DNA from: NORP110 sp051251595
GTDB taxonomy: Bacteria; Pseudomonadota; Alphaproteobacteria; Rhodobacterales; Rhodobacteraceae
Reading direction: 5' to 3'
DNA: 64,000 nt
NCBI GenBank assembly: GCA_051251595.1
Contig: JBPOFA010000005.1
Location: 1-64,000 of the forward strand
Shown piece by piece: positions 1 to 8,677 of the stretch. The notes under the pieces were generated by a model. That model worked only from the letters and a program-made list of their open reading frames with translations, was not told the DNA's origin and searched no databases. A program made the position numbers and the translations under genes. The first letter of the stretch is position 1; every line of letters begins with the position of its first letter.

Positions 1-72
<72 letters not shown>

Positions 73-86
73 AAAATAATACACGC

Positions 87-109
87 AAAGCGCCCCACAA
101 GGGCGCTTT
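87..109 (+). terminator. Hairpin after tRNA-fMet
   Basis: A perfect 9-bp stem (AAAGCGCCC at 87-95, GGGCGCTTT at 101-109) with loop CACAA sits 14 bases past the tRNA. The 3' arm ends in TTT but no longer T-run follows, so it is a plausible but not strong intrinsic terminator. Confidence 0.6.
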
Positions 110-232
110 CCGCGTTTATAAAGGTCGCATCGAGAAAGCCGGCGCAGCTAACCTGAATGACGCGGCGCAAAAAACAAGCAAAATACTCTTCAACAAAAAT
201 CAAAGTAAAACCCAGAGCAATGACGACGAAAG

Positions 233-697
233 TCAAAATTCTTGAATGAAGTCATAGTTCGAGTAAGTTCGTCTTGCTTTGATGATAGCCTCGTTCGGGA
301 CAAGTGACCGCATCCATTCTTCTAACTCTTTTTGCGTGGCCTCTATAAAATAACCTGATGTAATTTTTTGTTCGCTTTGAGGAAACAAAACGCCGTAAGT
401 TGACGAGACTGTGATCCTGAAATCGTTTTCGGTATTGTATCCAACAATAAGTGTCAAATCTGCATTGTCGGCTTCAAATCGACAAACATGAACCTGTCGG
501 AGTGAATTTGTTAGCTTACATTCCCCACCTAACTGTTCAGCTTTTTCATAAACCGCACTGACAAGCTTATTGCGGAACTCATCTGTTAAGTACGATTCAT
601 CAATATAGACTGATGACGTTGAAAGTAATTGTACGCAACCGCCCAAAAATAAAGCCGCACCGAAAAGAACAAAAAGACTATTTTTAATATTCGCCAT
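233..697 (-). CDS. Small predicted lipoprotein, function unknown
   Basis: A 154-residue protein. It begins with a lipoprotein signal: MANIKNS, a hydrophobic stretch, then LGGC, which is a lipobox with the acylated Cys at about residue 21. I prefer the ATG at 697, because the open frame extends only 14 codons further to a GTG at 739 and the signal peptide then starts naturally. A GGGGA sits about 12 bases upstream. No catalytic motif is recognisable, and the protein ends in FIQEF. The gene is visibly more AT-rich than everything that follows, stands alone between tRNA-fMet and mmsA, and may be acquired. It is a lineage-specific hypothetical as far as I can tell. Confidence 0.7.
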   Translation of the reverse strand: MANIKNSLFVLFGAALFLGGCVQLLSTSSVYIDESYLTDEFRNKLVSAVYEKAEQLGGECKLTNSLRQVHVCRFEADNADLTLIVGYNTENDFRITVSSTYGVLFPQSEQKITSGYFIEATQKELEEWMRSLVPNEAIIKARRTYSNYDFIQEF

Positions 698-825
698 TGT
701 CGAGTTTTTCCCCAGCTGCCGCAAGTTCGGCGCCCTCACGTTTATTTCGGTGGAAGGTTGGAATATCTATGCTCAATCGGGGCTTATGGAAAACTCTTTT
801 GGTCCAAGAAAAGCGGAATAGAATA

Positions 826-859
826 CGCCGACCAGTGTGGGAGGAAACACCGGTCGGCG
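826..859 (-). terminator. Terminator of mmsA
   Basis: Thirteen-position stem with one mismatch: 826-838 pairs with 847-859, including CGCCGACC/GGTCGGCG, with loop near 839-846. It lies just past the mmsA stop codon. On the minus strand it is followed by pyrimidine-rich sequence (TATTCTATTCCGCTTTTC). Position and stability make it the likely transcription end of mmsA. Confidence 0.65.
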
Positions 860-870
860 CTGATCAGGCG

Positions 871-2373
871 CTAGCCCAATGTTGGCATCACGAACTCTGG
901 GTCAGTCCGTTGGCCGCTTGGCCACCGTGTCGTGGTTGTCTTGATGCGAGTGTAGAAACGTACGCCTTCCATGCCGTGCATGTGGTGATCGCCAAAGATG
1001 GACGATTTCCAGCCGCCAAAGCTGTGGTAAGCCATCGGCACAGGGATGGGCACATTCACACCGACCATACCCACTTCGACGTCCTGGCTGTATTGCCGCG
1101 CGGTGTCGCCGTCGCGTGTGAAGATCGCTGTACCATTGGCGAATGAATGGCTGTGCACCAGATCGAGCGCCTCGGTGTAGGATTGTTTGCGTACAATCGA
1201 AAGAACCGGACCAAAGATCTCTTCTTTCCAGACGGTCATGTCCGGCGTGACATTGTCCAGAAGCGTGCCGCCGATGTAATAGCCGTCTTCATAGCCCTGC
1301 TTGTCTTGTTTGAAACCACGACCATCAACAACGACTTTGGCGCCTTCAGCCTCACCGGCGTCTATATAGCCGGAAACTTTCGCAAGGTGCTGAGCAGAGA
1401 CCAGTGGACCCATTTCAGATGTCTTGTCCGCAGTTGGGCCGACCTTCAAGGCCTGGATTTTTGGAACCAGCTTTTCAATCAGCGCATCCGCAACCGCATC
1501 GGTTACCGGCACAGCAACAGAAATCGCCATGCAGCGTTCGCCAGCAGAACCAAAGGCCGCACCCATCAGGGCGTTTGCAGTCATGTCCAGATCCGCATCA
1601 GGCATGATAACGGCATGGTTCTTGGCGCCGCCAAGCGCCTGAACGCGTTTGCCATTGGATGTGCCGGTTTTGTAAATGTATTCCGCAATCGGTGTAGAGC
1701 CGACAAAGCTGATCGCCTTGACATTTGGGTGTTCTAGCAGGGCATCCACGGCAACTTTGTCGCCCTGAACCACGTTGAACACGCCATTTGGCAAGCCAGC
1801 TTCGGTCAGCCATTCAGCCAGCTTCAGCGCCGCAGATGGAACCTTTTCAGAAGGTTTAAGGACGAATGTGTTGCCACAGGCCAGGGCAACGGGGAACATC
1901 CACATTGGCACCATGGCGGGGAAGTTGAAGGGCGTGATGCCGACGCATACGCCCAAAGATTGGCGGATGTTGTGGCTGTCGACCACGGAACCCACGTTTT
2001 CGGAAAACTCACCCTTCAGGAAGCTTGGAGCACCGATGGCGAATTCCACGACTTCCAAACCACGCGTGACTTCACCAACAGCGTCATCATGGGTTTTGCC
2101 GTGCTCTGATGCAAGGATCGCAGCCAGCTCGTCTGCGCGTTCCCACAGGATGTTCTTGAACTTGTCCAAGATGCGCGCCCGCCGCAGGGCAGGGGTTTTG
2201 GACCATGCAGGATATGCGGCCTGTGCCGCTTGAACCGCCTGATCAACATCAGCGACAGTTGCAAGCACAACAGAGCGCTCGGATGCGCCGATGGCAGGAT
2301 TGAACACCTCTTGGGTGCGGTCGGATGTGCCCTTTGTTGGGGCACCGTTAATATAGTGTGAAACTTCGGTCAT
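871..2373 (-). CDS. mmsA: CoA-acylating methylmalonate/malonate-semialdehyde dehydrogenase
   Basis: A 500-residue aldehyde dehydrogenase superfamily enzyme that converts malonate semialdehyde or methylmalonate semialdehyde with CoA and NAD+ to acetyl-CoA or propionyl-CoA and CO2. Family marks are visible: PFNFPAMVPMWMFP in the cofactor region, FVGSTPIAEYIY, and GSAGERCMAIS carrying the catalytic Cys. The length is typical of the family. The ATG at 2373 has a strong GGAGG (2379-2383) ahead of it. Beside a full inositol gene set it would do the last step (IolA), turning malonate semialdehyde from IolJ into acetyl-CoA, but it may also serve valine degradation. It diverges from a LysR gene across a 94-base gap and is separate from the iol operon. 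Confidence 0.95.
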   Translation of the reverse strand: MTEVSHYINGAPTKGTSDRTQEVFNPAIGASERSVVLATVADVDQAVQAAQAAYPAWSKTPALRRARILDKFKNILWERADELAAILASEHGKTHDDAVGEVTRGLEVVEFAIGAPSFLKGEFSENVGSVVDSHNIRQSLGVCVGITPFNFPAMVPMWMFPVALACGNTFVLKPSEKVPSAALKLAEWLTEAGLPNGVFNVVQGDKVAVDALLEHPNVKAISFVGSTPIAEYIYKTGTSNGKRVQALGGAKNHAVIMPDADLDMTANALMGAAFGSAGERCMAISVAVPVTDAVADALIEKLVPKIQALKVGPTADKTSEMGPLVSAQHLAKVSGYIDAGEAEGAKVVVDGRGFKQDKQGYEDGYYIGGTLLDNVTPDMTVWKEEIFGPVLSIVRKQSYTEALDLVHSHSFANGTAIFTRDGDTARQYSQDVEVGMVGVNVPIPVPMAYHSFGGWKSSIFGDHHMHGMEGVRFYTRIKTTTTRWPSGQRTDPEFVMPTLG

Positions 2374-2467
2374 AGCGTCCTCCAGATTGCTGGCCCTAAA
2401 CTAGTGTCCGTTGATATTCAAACATAGATATAATAAGTGATACCTATTCTTCAAAAATGAGCATAAG

Positions 2468-3349
2468 ATGAATTGGGAAGACCTGAAGTATTTTCTAAGT
2501 GTGGCCCGTGCCGGCCAGATCCTCAGCGCCTCGCGCCGTCTGAATGTATCGCAGGCAACCTTGAACAGACGCGTGACAGCGCTGGAAAAATCCATGGGCG
2601 TCACATTGTTCAACCGCACCACAGCGGGATGCGAATTGACGGTGGACGGGCAAAACCTGTTGATCCGCGCCGAACGGGTAGAGGCGGAAACCCTCGGCAT
2701 GGCGAAAGACCTTCAATCCGACGGTCATGCGATCAGCGGAACCGTGCGGATTGGGGCCCCTGACGGCTTTGGTGTTTCTTTTCTGGCGCCGCGATTGGGT
2801 CGCTTGATTGATCAGCATCCGGGCCTGACGGTTCAGCTGGTGCCTGTGCCGCGCAGTTTTTCCCTGTCCAAAAGAGAAGCCGACATTGCGATTACCGTCG
2901 GGCGCCCCAAGAAAGGGCTATTGCGGGCCAAAAAGCTGGTCGACTACCGTTTGGGCCTGTTCGCGTCCAAGTCCTACCTGGCGGAACACACAGCACCCAC
3001 ACATATTGACGCGCTCAAACATCACCGTTTGGTCGCCCATGTGGATGACCTTATTTATTCAGAGGAGCTTGAATACACGGCTGAATTTTGGCGGGACTGG
3101 TCATCAACAATTGAGATTTCAGGGTCGCTTGGACAGCTCCAAGCAGTTAGGGCCGGTGCTGGGATTGGTATCTTGCACAAGTTCATGGTCAAACACGAAC
3201 CGGATCTGATCGAACTTCTTCCTGATCTTCAGGTGGAGCGGAGCTATTGGATTGTCATGCATGAAAGCAATCGCGACAGCGCAAAAATACGCGCCGTGGC
3301 CACGTTTCTGGAAGCGGTGACAGTCGAGGCGCGTAGACTGTTTGAATAG
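2468..3349 (+). CDS. LysR-family transcriptional regulator
   Basis: A 293-residue LysR protein. The N-terminal winged helix-turn-helix is clear (NWEDLKYFLSVARAG, then SASRRLNVSQATLNRRV and ALEKSMGVTLFNR, residues 2-52), followed by the coiled linker and a periplasmic-binding-like effector domain from about residue 90. The divergent arrangement with mmsA across 94 bases is the classic layout for a LysR regulator controlling its neighbour and itself. The inducer cannot be read from the sequence; a semialdehyde-pathway metabolite would fit. The ATG at 2468 has only a weak upstream GAG, but it places the HTH at the expected N-terminal position. Confidence 0.93.
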   Translation: MNWEDLKYFLSVARAGQILSASRRLNVSQATLNRRVTALEKSMGVTLFNRTTAGCELTVDGQNLLIRAERVEAETLGMAKDLQSDGHAISGTVRIGAPDGFGVSFLAPRLGRLIDQHPGLTVQLVPVPRSFSLSKREADIAITVGRPKKGLLRAKKLVDYRLGLFASKSYLAEHTAPTHIDALKHHRLVAHVDDLIYSEELEYTAEFWRDWSSTIEISGSLGQLQAVRAGAGIGILHKFMVKHEPDLIELLPDLQVERSYWIVMHESNRDSAKIRAVATFLEAVTVEARRLFE

Positions 3350-3472
3350 GTTGCCGCCCCGCATAGAAAGCCATTTGTAAGGACTGCGGGCTGATCGAGG
3401 TTAATATCCCGTTTGACGAGTTGGGCTCATCTCGCTAACGTCTGGGATGACGAAAAGCTATCACGGAATATC

Positions 3473-4504
3473 ATGGCCAATCGACCGACTATCAAAGATG
3501 TGGCCCGTGAAGCTGGCGTTAGCCCCGCTACCGTAGATCGTGCACTGAATGGGCGTTCTGTCGTGCGCCCAGATACGATGGAAAAGATTGCAAGGGCGGC
3601 CAAACGGTTGGGGTATCATGGCCACGGCCTTATTCAGCAAAACCTGAACACCGCGGTGCCAGAGATACGTCTGGGGTTTGTGCTGTTGAAAAAAACCCAG
3701 GAATTTTATCGCAATTTTGCGCTTCAGATCGAAGAGGCTGTGGCAGAACGGCAGGATTTTCGCATTACCACGGATGTCCGGTTTTCTTCGTCACAATCTG
3801 CGAATGAATTTGCAGAGTTGTTGGCCGATTTGGGCAAAGACTGTGATGCGATTGCGTGCACTGCGGTGAATGACCGGCGTCTTGATCAGTTCGTTCAAGA
3901 CCTGAAGGACAAGAATGTAAAAGTCATTTCGGTCCTCAATGATTTCGCGCAAGGGATCCGCGAAGGCTATGTGGGCTTGAACAATATGAAGATCGGGCGG
4001 CTGGCAGCGTGGATGATTACAAAGGCCGTTCACGAACCCGGAGAGCTTGCGGTTTTTGTTGGCGGCAATCGTTGGCATGGGCATGACCTGCGTGAAGTGG
4101 GGTTCAGGTCTTTGGTCCGAGAGGCCGATCGCGGATTCACGGTGTTGGACACATTGGTCAATCTGGAAACCCGCCAGGTGACATATGAAGCGACGCTGGA
4201 TTTGCTGGATCGTTACCCGAAATTAAAGGGGCTTTATCTTGCGGGCGGCGGTATGGAAGGGGCCATTGCTGCTTTGCGTGAAACCCATGAGCGCCCGCAG
4301 GTTGCACTGGTCGTCAACGAGATGACCAGCGAAAGCAGGGCCGCGCTGATTGACGGGTATTGCGAAATGGCGATTTCTACCCCTTTGCCGGAATTGTGCC
4401 GGACATTGATTGATGTGATGGTCCGGTCCCAATCCCTGGGGCTCGACGGCATGTCGACGCAACTCTTTCTTGATCCAAAGGTTATCCTGCCAGAAACCCT
4501 TTGA
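3473..4504 (+). CDS. LacI-family regulator, probable inositol-operon repressor
   Basis: A 343-residue protein with a LacI HTH at residues 6-28 (TIKDVAREAGVSPATVDRALNGR region) and a sugar-binding periplasmic-like domain after residue 60. The start is the ATG at 3473, since it puts the HTH at the very N terminus; the frame is open 20 codons further upstream. It precedes the isomerase, transporter and iol genes on the same strand. A near-perfect palindrome between it and the next gene (4536-4555) is a candidate operator. By position I infer that it senses an inositol-derived ligand; IolR proteins of this family type are known in other bacteria, but the ligand is not provable here. Confidence 0.9.
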   Translation: MANRPTIKDVAREAGVSPATVDRALNGRSVVRPDTMEKIARAAKRLGYHGHGLIQQNLNTAVPEIRLGFVLLKKTQEFYRNFALQIEEAVAERQDFRITTDVRFSSSQSANEFAELLADLGKDCDAIACTAVNDRRLDQFVQDLKDKNVKVISVLNDFAQGIREGYVGLNNMKIGRLAAWMITKAVHEPGELAVFVGGNRWHGHDLREVGFRSLVREADRGFTVLDTLVNLETRQVTYEATLDLLDRYPKLKGLYLAGGGMEGAIAALRETHERPQVALVVNEMTSESRAALIDGYCEMAISTPLPELCRTLIDVMVRSQSLGLDGMSTQLFLDPKVILPETL

Positions 4505-4521
4505 TGATGCAAAAACATCAT
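4504..4521 (+). terminator. Weak hairpin at end of LacI gene
   Basis: ATGATG (4504-4509) pairs with CATCAT (4516-4521) around loop CAAAAA, immediately at the stop codon and followed by TTAT. The stem is AT-rich and only 6 bp, so it is at best a weak or partial terminator. Confidence 0.3.
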
Positions 4522-4535
4522 TTATGAATCCGCTA

Positions 4536-4555
4536 TAACCTCATGGATGAGGTAA
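4536..4555. promoter_or_regulatory. Palindrome, candidate operator upstream of the isomerase/transporter genes
   Basis: TAACCTCAT (4536-4544) and ATGAGGTAA (4547-4555) form two 9-base half-sites separated by GG, with one mismatch. It lies about 100 bases before the IolI-like gene, directly downstream of a LacI-family gene. Size and symmetry fit a dimeric LacI-type operator, though the classical central CG of that family is absent. Confidence 0.45.
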
Positions 4556-4657
4556 AGTGATGGGGGTTTCATTGACCGGGTCTGAAAAGACTGCGTAGTC
4601 TGCCAAGCGAAGAATCGAGAGGGCGCAAGCCGACTTGGTTTGAACTTGGGAGGGTTA

Positions 4658-5473
4658 ATGCAAACTGCTTTGAACCATATGACAACGCCAGGTTTGTCGT
4701 ATGTCGAATTTCTCGACCTTGCTGCCCGTCTGGGCTGTATCGGTGTCGAGGTTCGCAACGACCTTGAGCGCCCGTTATTTGATGGTTTGAGTGCCGGTGA
4801 TGCAGGGCAGATGGCACGCGACATTGGGTTGCGTCTGATTGGGCTTAGCCAAGTCTATCCTTTCAACGATTGGAACACGGACCGCGAAGCCGCCGTGCGC
4901 GCACTGATCGAAACCGCGAGGGATACTGGTGCTGAAACCATCAGCCTTATCCCGCGCAATGACGGCACGGGGGGCGCCAACGGTGAACGCCAAGCAAACC
5001 TGCGTGTCGCATTAAAGGCAATCCTGCCGATGTTGCAGGACGCTGGCCTGATCGCTTTGGTCGAACCGCTCGGCTTTTGGCGCAGCTCTCTGCGGTCCAA
5101 GGCTGACTTGGTCGATACAATCGACGCCATCGGCGGAACGGAGCAGTTCAAGCTGGTCCACGATACATTCCATCACACGCTTGCTGCGGAAAGCCAATTT
5201 TTCCCGGCGCAGACTGGCATTGTTCATATCTCTGGCGTCACTGAGCCGTCCGTGTCCATTCATAATTTGGAAGACGAACACCGCGTTTTGGTCGATGCCG
5301 ATGATCGCTTGGACACGGTCGCACAAATTTGCTCGCTAATAGAAGCTGGGTACGAGGGTCCCATTTCATACGAGTGCTTTTCGCCGCTCACACATGATTT
5401 GGCCGACCCCTACACAGAAATTAAGCGATCATTCGAATTCATTTCTTCAAGAGTGTTGTCGATGGCAGCGTGA
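4658..5473 (+). CDS. TIM-barrel sugar isomerase, IolI-like
   Basis: A 271-residue xylose-isomerase-like TIM barrel. Likely metal ligands are visible in order: E in ALVEPLGF, D and H in LVHDTFHHTL, H in GIVHISGV and E in SYECFSPL. This is the pattern of IolI/IolE/hydroxypyruvate-isomerase-type proteins. In this setting the best guess is 2-keto-myo-inositol isomerase (IolI), linking scyllo- or D-chiro-inositol derivatives to the main pathway. The ATG at 4658 is chosen because GGGAGGG (4648-4654) sits just before it. It is the first gene of the transporter operon, 76 bases before the binding protein. IolH or another epimerase cannot be excluded. Confidence 0.78.
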   Translation: MQTALNHMTTPGLSYVEFLDLAARLGCIGVEVRNDLERPLFDGLSAGDAGQMARDIGLRLIGLSQVYPFNDWNTDREAAVRALIETARDTGAETISLIPRNDGTGGANGERQANLRVALKAILPMLQDAGLIALVEPLGFWRSSLRSKADLVDTIDAIGGTEQFKLVHDTFHHTLAAESQFFPAQTGIVHISGVTEPSVSIHNLEDEHRVLVDADDRLDTVAQICSLIEAGYEGPISYECFSPLTHDLADPYTEIKRSFEFISSRVLSMAA

Positions 5474-5549
5474 AATTGAAGATGAACACCCCCACAGGGG
5501 GCCCCGGAGTAGAAGTGGTGAGCCGGGCACCGTTAACGGGAGGAACCCA

Positions 5550-6494
5550 ATGAAAAAGACTATTCTCGCAGCAGGTTTGGCTGCACTTATGTCAACATCC
5601 GCAATGGCCGAAACGATCGGTGTGTCAATTGCACGTTTTGACGACAACTTCCTGACAGTTATGCGCAACGGCATGACAGACTATGCTGACACGATTGCAG
5701 ACGTAGATCTGGTTGTGGAAGATGCTGCTGACGACGTTGCAAAGCAACTTGACCAAATCAACAACTTCATTGCGTCTGGCGTTGATGCGATCATCGTGAA
5801 CGCAGTTGACACAAACGCGACCGAAGCAATGACGCAAGCCGCTGCGAGCGCAAACGTGCCATTGGTTTACGTGAACCGCCAGCCTGTCAACATGGACACA
5901 TTGCCAGACGGTCAGGCATTCGTTGCATCTAACGAAATCGAATCCGGCACATTGGCCGCGTTTGAGGCTTGCCAATTGCTGCGTGCGGCTGGTCTTGCTG
6001 GTGGCGCAAACGGCTATATCTTGATGGGTCAGCTGTCTAACCAAGCTGCTGTTCAGCGTACAAAAGACGTTGAAGACATCATTGGCATCGACATGTGTAA
6101 CTTCATCAACATCATCGACAAGCAGACAGCTGAATGGTCTCGCGACAAGGCGGCTGACCTTGTGACGAACTGGATCTCTTCAGGTGAGCCTTTCGACGTG
6201 ATTTTCGCGAATAACGACGAAATGGCTGTCGGCGCGATCAACGCTATGAAGTCTTCTGGTATCGACATGGCTGACGTTGTTGTTGTTGGTGTCGACGCGA
6301 CACAGGATGCTTTGGTTGCAATCGCCAATGGCGATCTGGACGCAACTGTCTTCCAGGACGCTGCTGGCCAGGGTTCCGGTTCTGTTGATGCCGCACTGGC
6401 CTTGGCGCGCGGTGAAACCGTTGACAAGCAGGTCTTCATTCCATTCAAGTTGGTAACTCCTGCCAATTTGAGCGACTTCACAGACAAAAACTAA
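5550..6494 (+). CDS. Periplasmic sugar (probable inositol) ABC transporter binding protein
   Basis: A 314-residue type I periplasmic binding protein of the ribose/rhizopine class. A Sec signal peptide covers residues 1-20, cleaved after SAMA. Two Rossmann-like lobes follow, with family motifs SGVDAIIVNAVDTNA and IFANNDEMAVGAINA. The ATG at 5550 follows GGGAGG (5538-5543). The upstream 76-base gap holds a short GC-rich hairpin (5489-5501). Strongly biased codon use and a downstream hairpin suggest high expression, as usual for binding proteins. Position between inositol genes implies inositol or a related cyclitol as substrate; Caulobacter IbpA is the functional analogue I have in mind. Confidence 0.9.
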   Translation: MKKTILAAGLAALMSTSAMAETIGVSIARFDDNFLTVMRNGMTDYADTIADVDLVVEDAADDVAKQLDQINNFIASGVDAIIVNAVDTNATEAMTQAAASANVPLVYVNRQPVNMDTLPDGQAFVASNEIESGTLAAFEACQLLRAAGLAGGANGYILMGQLSNQAAVQRTKDVEDIIGIDMCNFINIIDKQTAEWSRDKAADLVTNWISSGEPFDVIFANNDEMAVGAINAMKSSGIDMADVVVVGVDATQDALVAIANGDLDATVFQDAAGQGSGSVDAALALARGETVDKQVFIPFKLVTPANLSDFTDKN

Positions 6495-6522
6495 GCGTCT
6501 GATTTGGACATTGAGAATAGGG

Positions 6523-6543
6523 GCGGCGCAGGTTTTGCGCCGC
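6523..6543 (+). promoter_or_regulatory. Intercistronic hairpin after binding-protein gene
   Basis: GCGGCGC (6523-6529) pairs with GCGCCGC (6537-6543) around AGGTTTT, with possible G:T extension. No T-run follows. It is placed 28 bases after the binding-protein stop and before the permease, where such hairpins commonly protect the upstream message or cause partial termination so that binding protein exceeds permease. Confidence 0.6.
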
Positions 6544-6589
6544 TTCAACCTAAATAAGAACAACAGGCCAATGCGCCCGGGATGCAAAC

Positions 6590-7675
6590 ATGGCAAATCA
6601 AACTCAACACGGAATTGGCGGGCTTACCTACGATAAGTCCAAGCGGGCTTGGCCCAATGAGGCGAATGTTTTCATCGCGCTCGTTTTAATCATTTTGGCC
6701 TTTGAAGCCTTGGGGCAGATTTTGCCTTACATGAACGGCCAAAGCATGCTGTTCGACTTCAACGAGAAACGCGACGGCACGATCCTGAACATCGCACGGA
6801 TCAAGATCATCATTTTGCAGGTATCAATCATCGGCATCATCGCCCTAGGGGTGACGCAGGTCATTGTCTCTGGCGGCATCGACCTTTCCTCTGGTCCGCT
6901 TGTGGGCGCGGCCGCGATGGTTGTTATGTCCTTTGGCCAGACTGCATTGGTCAATGGCAACGCGAACCCCAGTGCCGCGTTCGAGGGCACATGGGCCTTC
7001 GATCTTCCGGTGATTGTGCCCATATTAATAGGCTTGGGTTTTGGCGCCTGTATTGGGGCCATAAATGGATCGCTGATCGCTTTTACACGTATCCCGCCTT
7101 TTATCGCGACTTTGGGCATGTTCCTGATCTGCCGTGGTATCGCACAGTGGTGGACAAAAGGTCAGCCGATCTCTTTTCCAACAGAACAATACGCGGCCCT
7201 GGGCTCTGGCATGATGCCCGTCGTCTGGTTCCTGTTGCTCGCATTCATGCTGTTTTTTGTCATGAAATACACAGTCTACGGCAAGCACACATACGCAATC
7301 GGATCCAACGAGGATGCAGCGCGCATGTCTGGTATCAATGTGACGCGCCATAAGGTTCTGGTTTATACGATCGCTTCTATGCTGGCCGCTTTTGCTGCCA
7401 TCGTTCTAAGCTCTAAAAACCTGACGGCGCAGGCTGGCATGGGGCAATTCTACGAGCTTTACGCAATTGCTATGGCCGTCATCGGGGGGGTGAGCCTTTC
7501 TGGTGGGCGTGGGTCCATCGTGGGCACCGTCCTGGGGGCCATGGTGTTTGGTGTGATCCAGTCCGGATTTACCTTCATCAAGCTTGACGCTTTTTACCAA
7601 CTTATGGCTATGGGCGCGATCATCATTGGTGCTGTTGTGCTTGACCAATACCGTCAACAACGCGGCTCGCGTTAA
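6590..7675 (+). CDS. Sugar (probable inositol) ABC transporter permease
   Basis: A 361-residue polytopic membrane protein of the BPD_transp_2 (RbsC/FrcC) class. Hydrophobic helices include the segments near residues 23-43, 62-85, 90-115, 140-165 and several more to the C terminus. The conserved cytoplasmic coupling region (YGKHTYAIGSNEDAARMSGINV) and GGVSLSGGRGS, typical of sugar permeases, are present. It follows the binding protein by 95 bases and precedes the ATPase by 14, so the three form one importer. Only one permease gene is present, so a homodimer is expected. Confidence 0.92.
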   Translation: MANQTQHGIGGLTYDKSKRAWPNEANVFIALVLIILAFEALGQILPYMNGQSMLFDFNEKRDGTILNIARIKIIILQVSIIGIIALGVTQVIVSGGIDLSSGPLVGAAAMVVMSFGQTALVNGNANPSAAFEGTWAFDLPVIVPILIGLGFGACIGAINGSLIAFTRIPPFIATLGMFLICRGIAQWWTKGQPISFPTEQYAALGSGMMPVVWFLLLAFMLFFVMKYTVYGKHTYAIGSNEDAARMSGINVTRHKVLVYTIASMLAAFAAIVLSSKNLTAQAGMGQFYELYAIAMAVIGGVSLSGGRGSIVGTVLGAMVFGVIQSGFTFIKLDAFYQLMAMGAIIIGAVVLDQYRQQRGSR

Positions 7676-7689
7676 TTGGGAGATATGAG

Positions 7690-8472
7690 ATGAGCGAAGA
7701 ATATATCCTCGAAACCCGCGGCCTGACCAAACACTACGGTGGTGTTCACGCTTTGCAGGACGCAAACTTTAAGCTGCGCAAGGGCGAACACATCGCGATC
7801 ATGGGCGACAACGGGGCTGGTAAATCCACTTTCGTACGTCAGATCACTGGTGTTGAAACCCGTACAGCCGGCGAGGTCATCTTTGATGGCCAACCGGTGA
7901 ATTTCGCGGGACCCCTGGATGCCCGCGAAGCAGGAATTGAAACGGTGTTCCAAACTTTGGCTTTGGCTGATGATCTGGACGTTCCGGATAACCTTTTCCT
8001 GGGCCGTGAAAAAACCAAGTTCGATTTCCTCGGTCCGTTCCGTTTGCTGGATTACAAAGCAATGCGCGAACAGACCATGGCCGGGCTAGAGCGGACAGGG
8101 GTGAAAATCCCGAACATCCGCAATTCCATTCGGAACATGTCAGGCGGCCAGCGCCAATGTGTGGCGATCGCCCGCACCGCAACTTTCGCGTCAAAGCTGA
8201 CGATCATGGACGAGCCGACAGCGGCTTTGGGGGTGCAGGAAACGGCTCAAGTGGAAAACATCATCCGCACGCTGAAAGAATCAGGCGAGCCGTTGATCCT
8301 TGTCAGCCACAACATGCGTCAGGTGTTTGATCTTGTTGACCGTGTGGTTGTGTTCCGCCGGGGCCGCATCTGCGCTGATATCGACATCACAAATGGTGAC
8401 GTAACGGGCGAAGACATCGTGGGCTACATCACCGGTGCTAAAACCCAAGAGGGCTTTGAAGACGCCGCTTAA
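7690..8472 (+). CDS. Sugar (probable inositol) ABC transporter ATPase, single domain
   Basis: A 260-residue ATPase with Walker A GDNGAGKST (residues 39-47), signature MSGGQRQ, Walker B LTIMDEPTAALG and the switch His in LVSHNM. It has one nucleotide-binding domain, as in FrcA of the fructose importers, rather than the duplicated RbsA/MglA form of about 500 residues. Two copies would pair with the permease dimer. The ATG at 7690 is preceded by GGGAGA (7678-7683). A strong inverted repeat follows the stop. Confidence 0.93.
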   Translation: MSEEYILETRGLTKHYGGVHALQDANFKLRKGEHIAIMGDNGAGKSTFVRQITGVETRTAGEVIFDGQPVNFAGPLDAREAGIETVFQTLALADDLDVPDNLFLGREKTKFDFLGPFRLLDYKAMREQTMAGLERTGVKIPNIRNSIRNMSGGQRQCVAIARTATFASKLTIMDEPTAALGVQETAQVENIIRTLKESGEPLILVSHNMRQVFDLVDRVVVFRRGRICADIDITNGDVTGEDIVGYITGAKTQEGFEDAA

Positions 8473-8503
8473 GCCTTGATTTTCGCGGAAAACCAAACCA
8501 ACA

Positions 8504-8527
8504 GGAGGGTCCATATTAGGACCCTCC
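8504..8527 (+). terminator. Perfect 9-bp inverted repeat after the transporter genes
   Basis: GGAGGGTCC (8504-8512) and GGACCCTCC (8519-8527) enclose ATATTA. It is GC-rich and perfectly paired but lacks a T-run. It separates transporter genes from iolG and may partially terminate or stabilise the upstream RNA. Confidence 0.5.
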
Positions 8528-8624
8528 GACCAAGTGTTCGCACTGGCCATTAGAAGAGCAACGACCAAACATAATTTCCGTTACCAACTGCGGCCTACGT
8601 CATTTGTAGGCTTTACTCTAATTC

Positions 8625-8654
8625 TCAGATTTGATTTGGGAAAAATCAAACTGA
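8625..8654. promoter_or_regulatory. Interrupted palindrome before iolG
   Basis: TCAG-A-TTTGATT (8625-8636) faces AATCAAA-CTGA (8644-8654) around a 7-base centre, giving 11 paired positions and one unpaired A. It ends 23 bases before the iolG start. It could be an operator for the iolG-iolB transcript or a 5' UTR hairpin; its half-sites do not resemble the palindrome at 4536-4555. Confidence 0.35.
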
Positions 8655-8677
8655 TCTGTCGCAATACTGGAGACACC

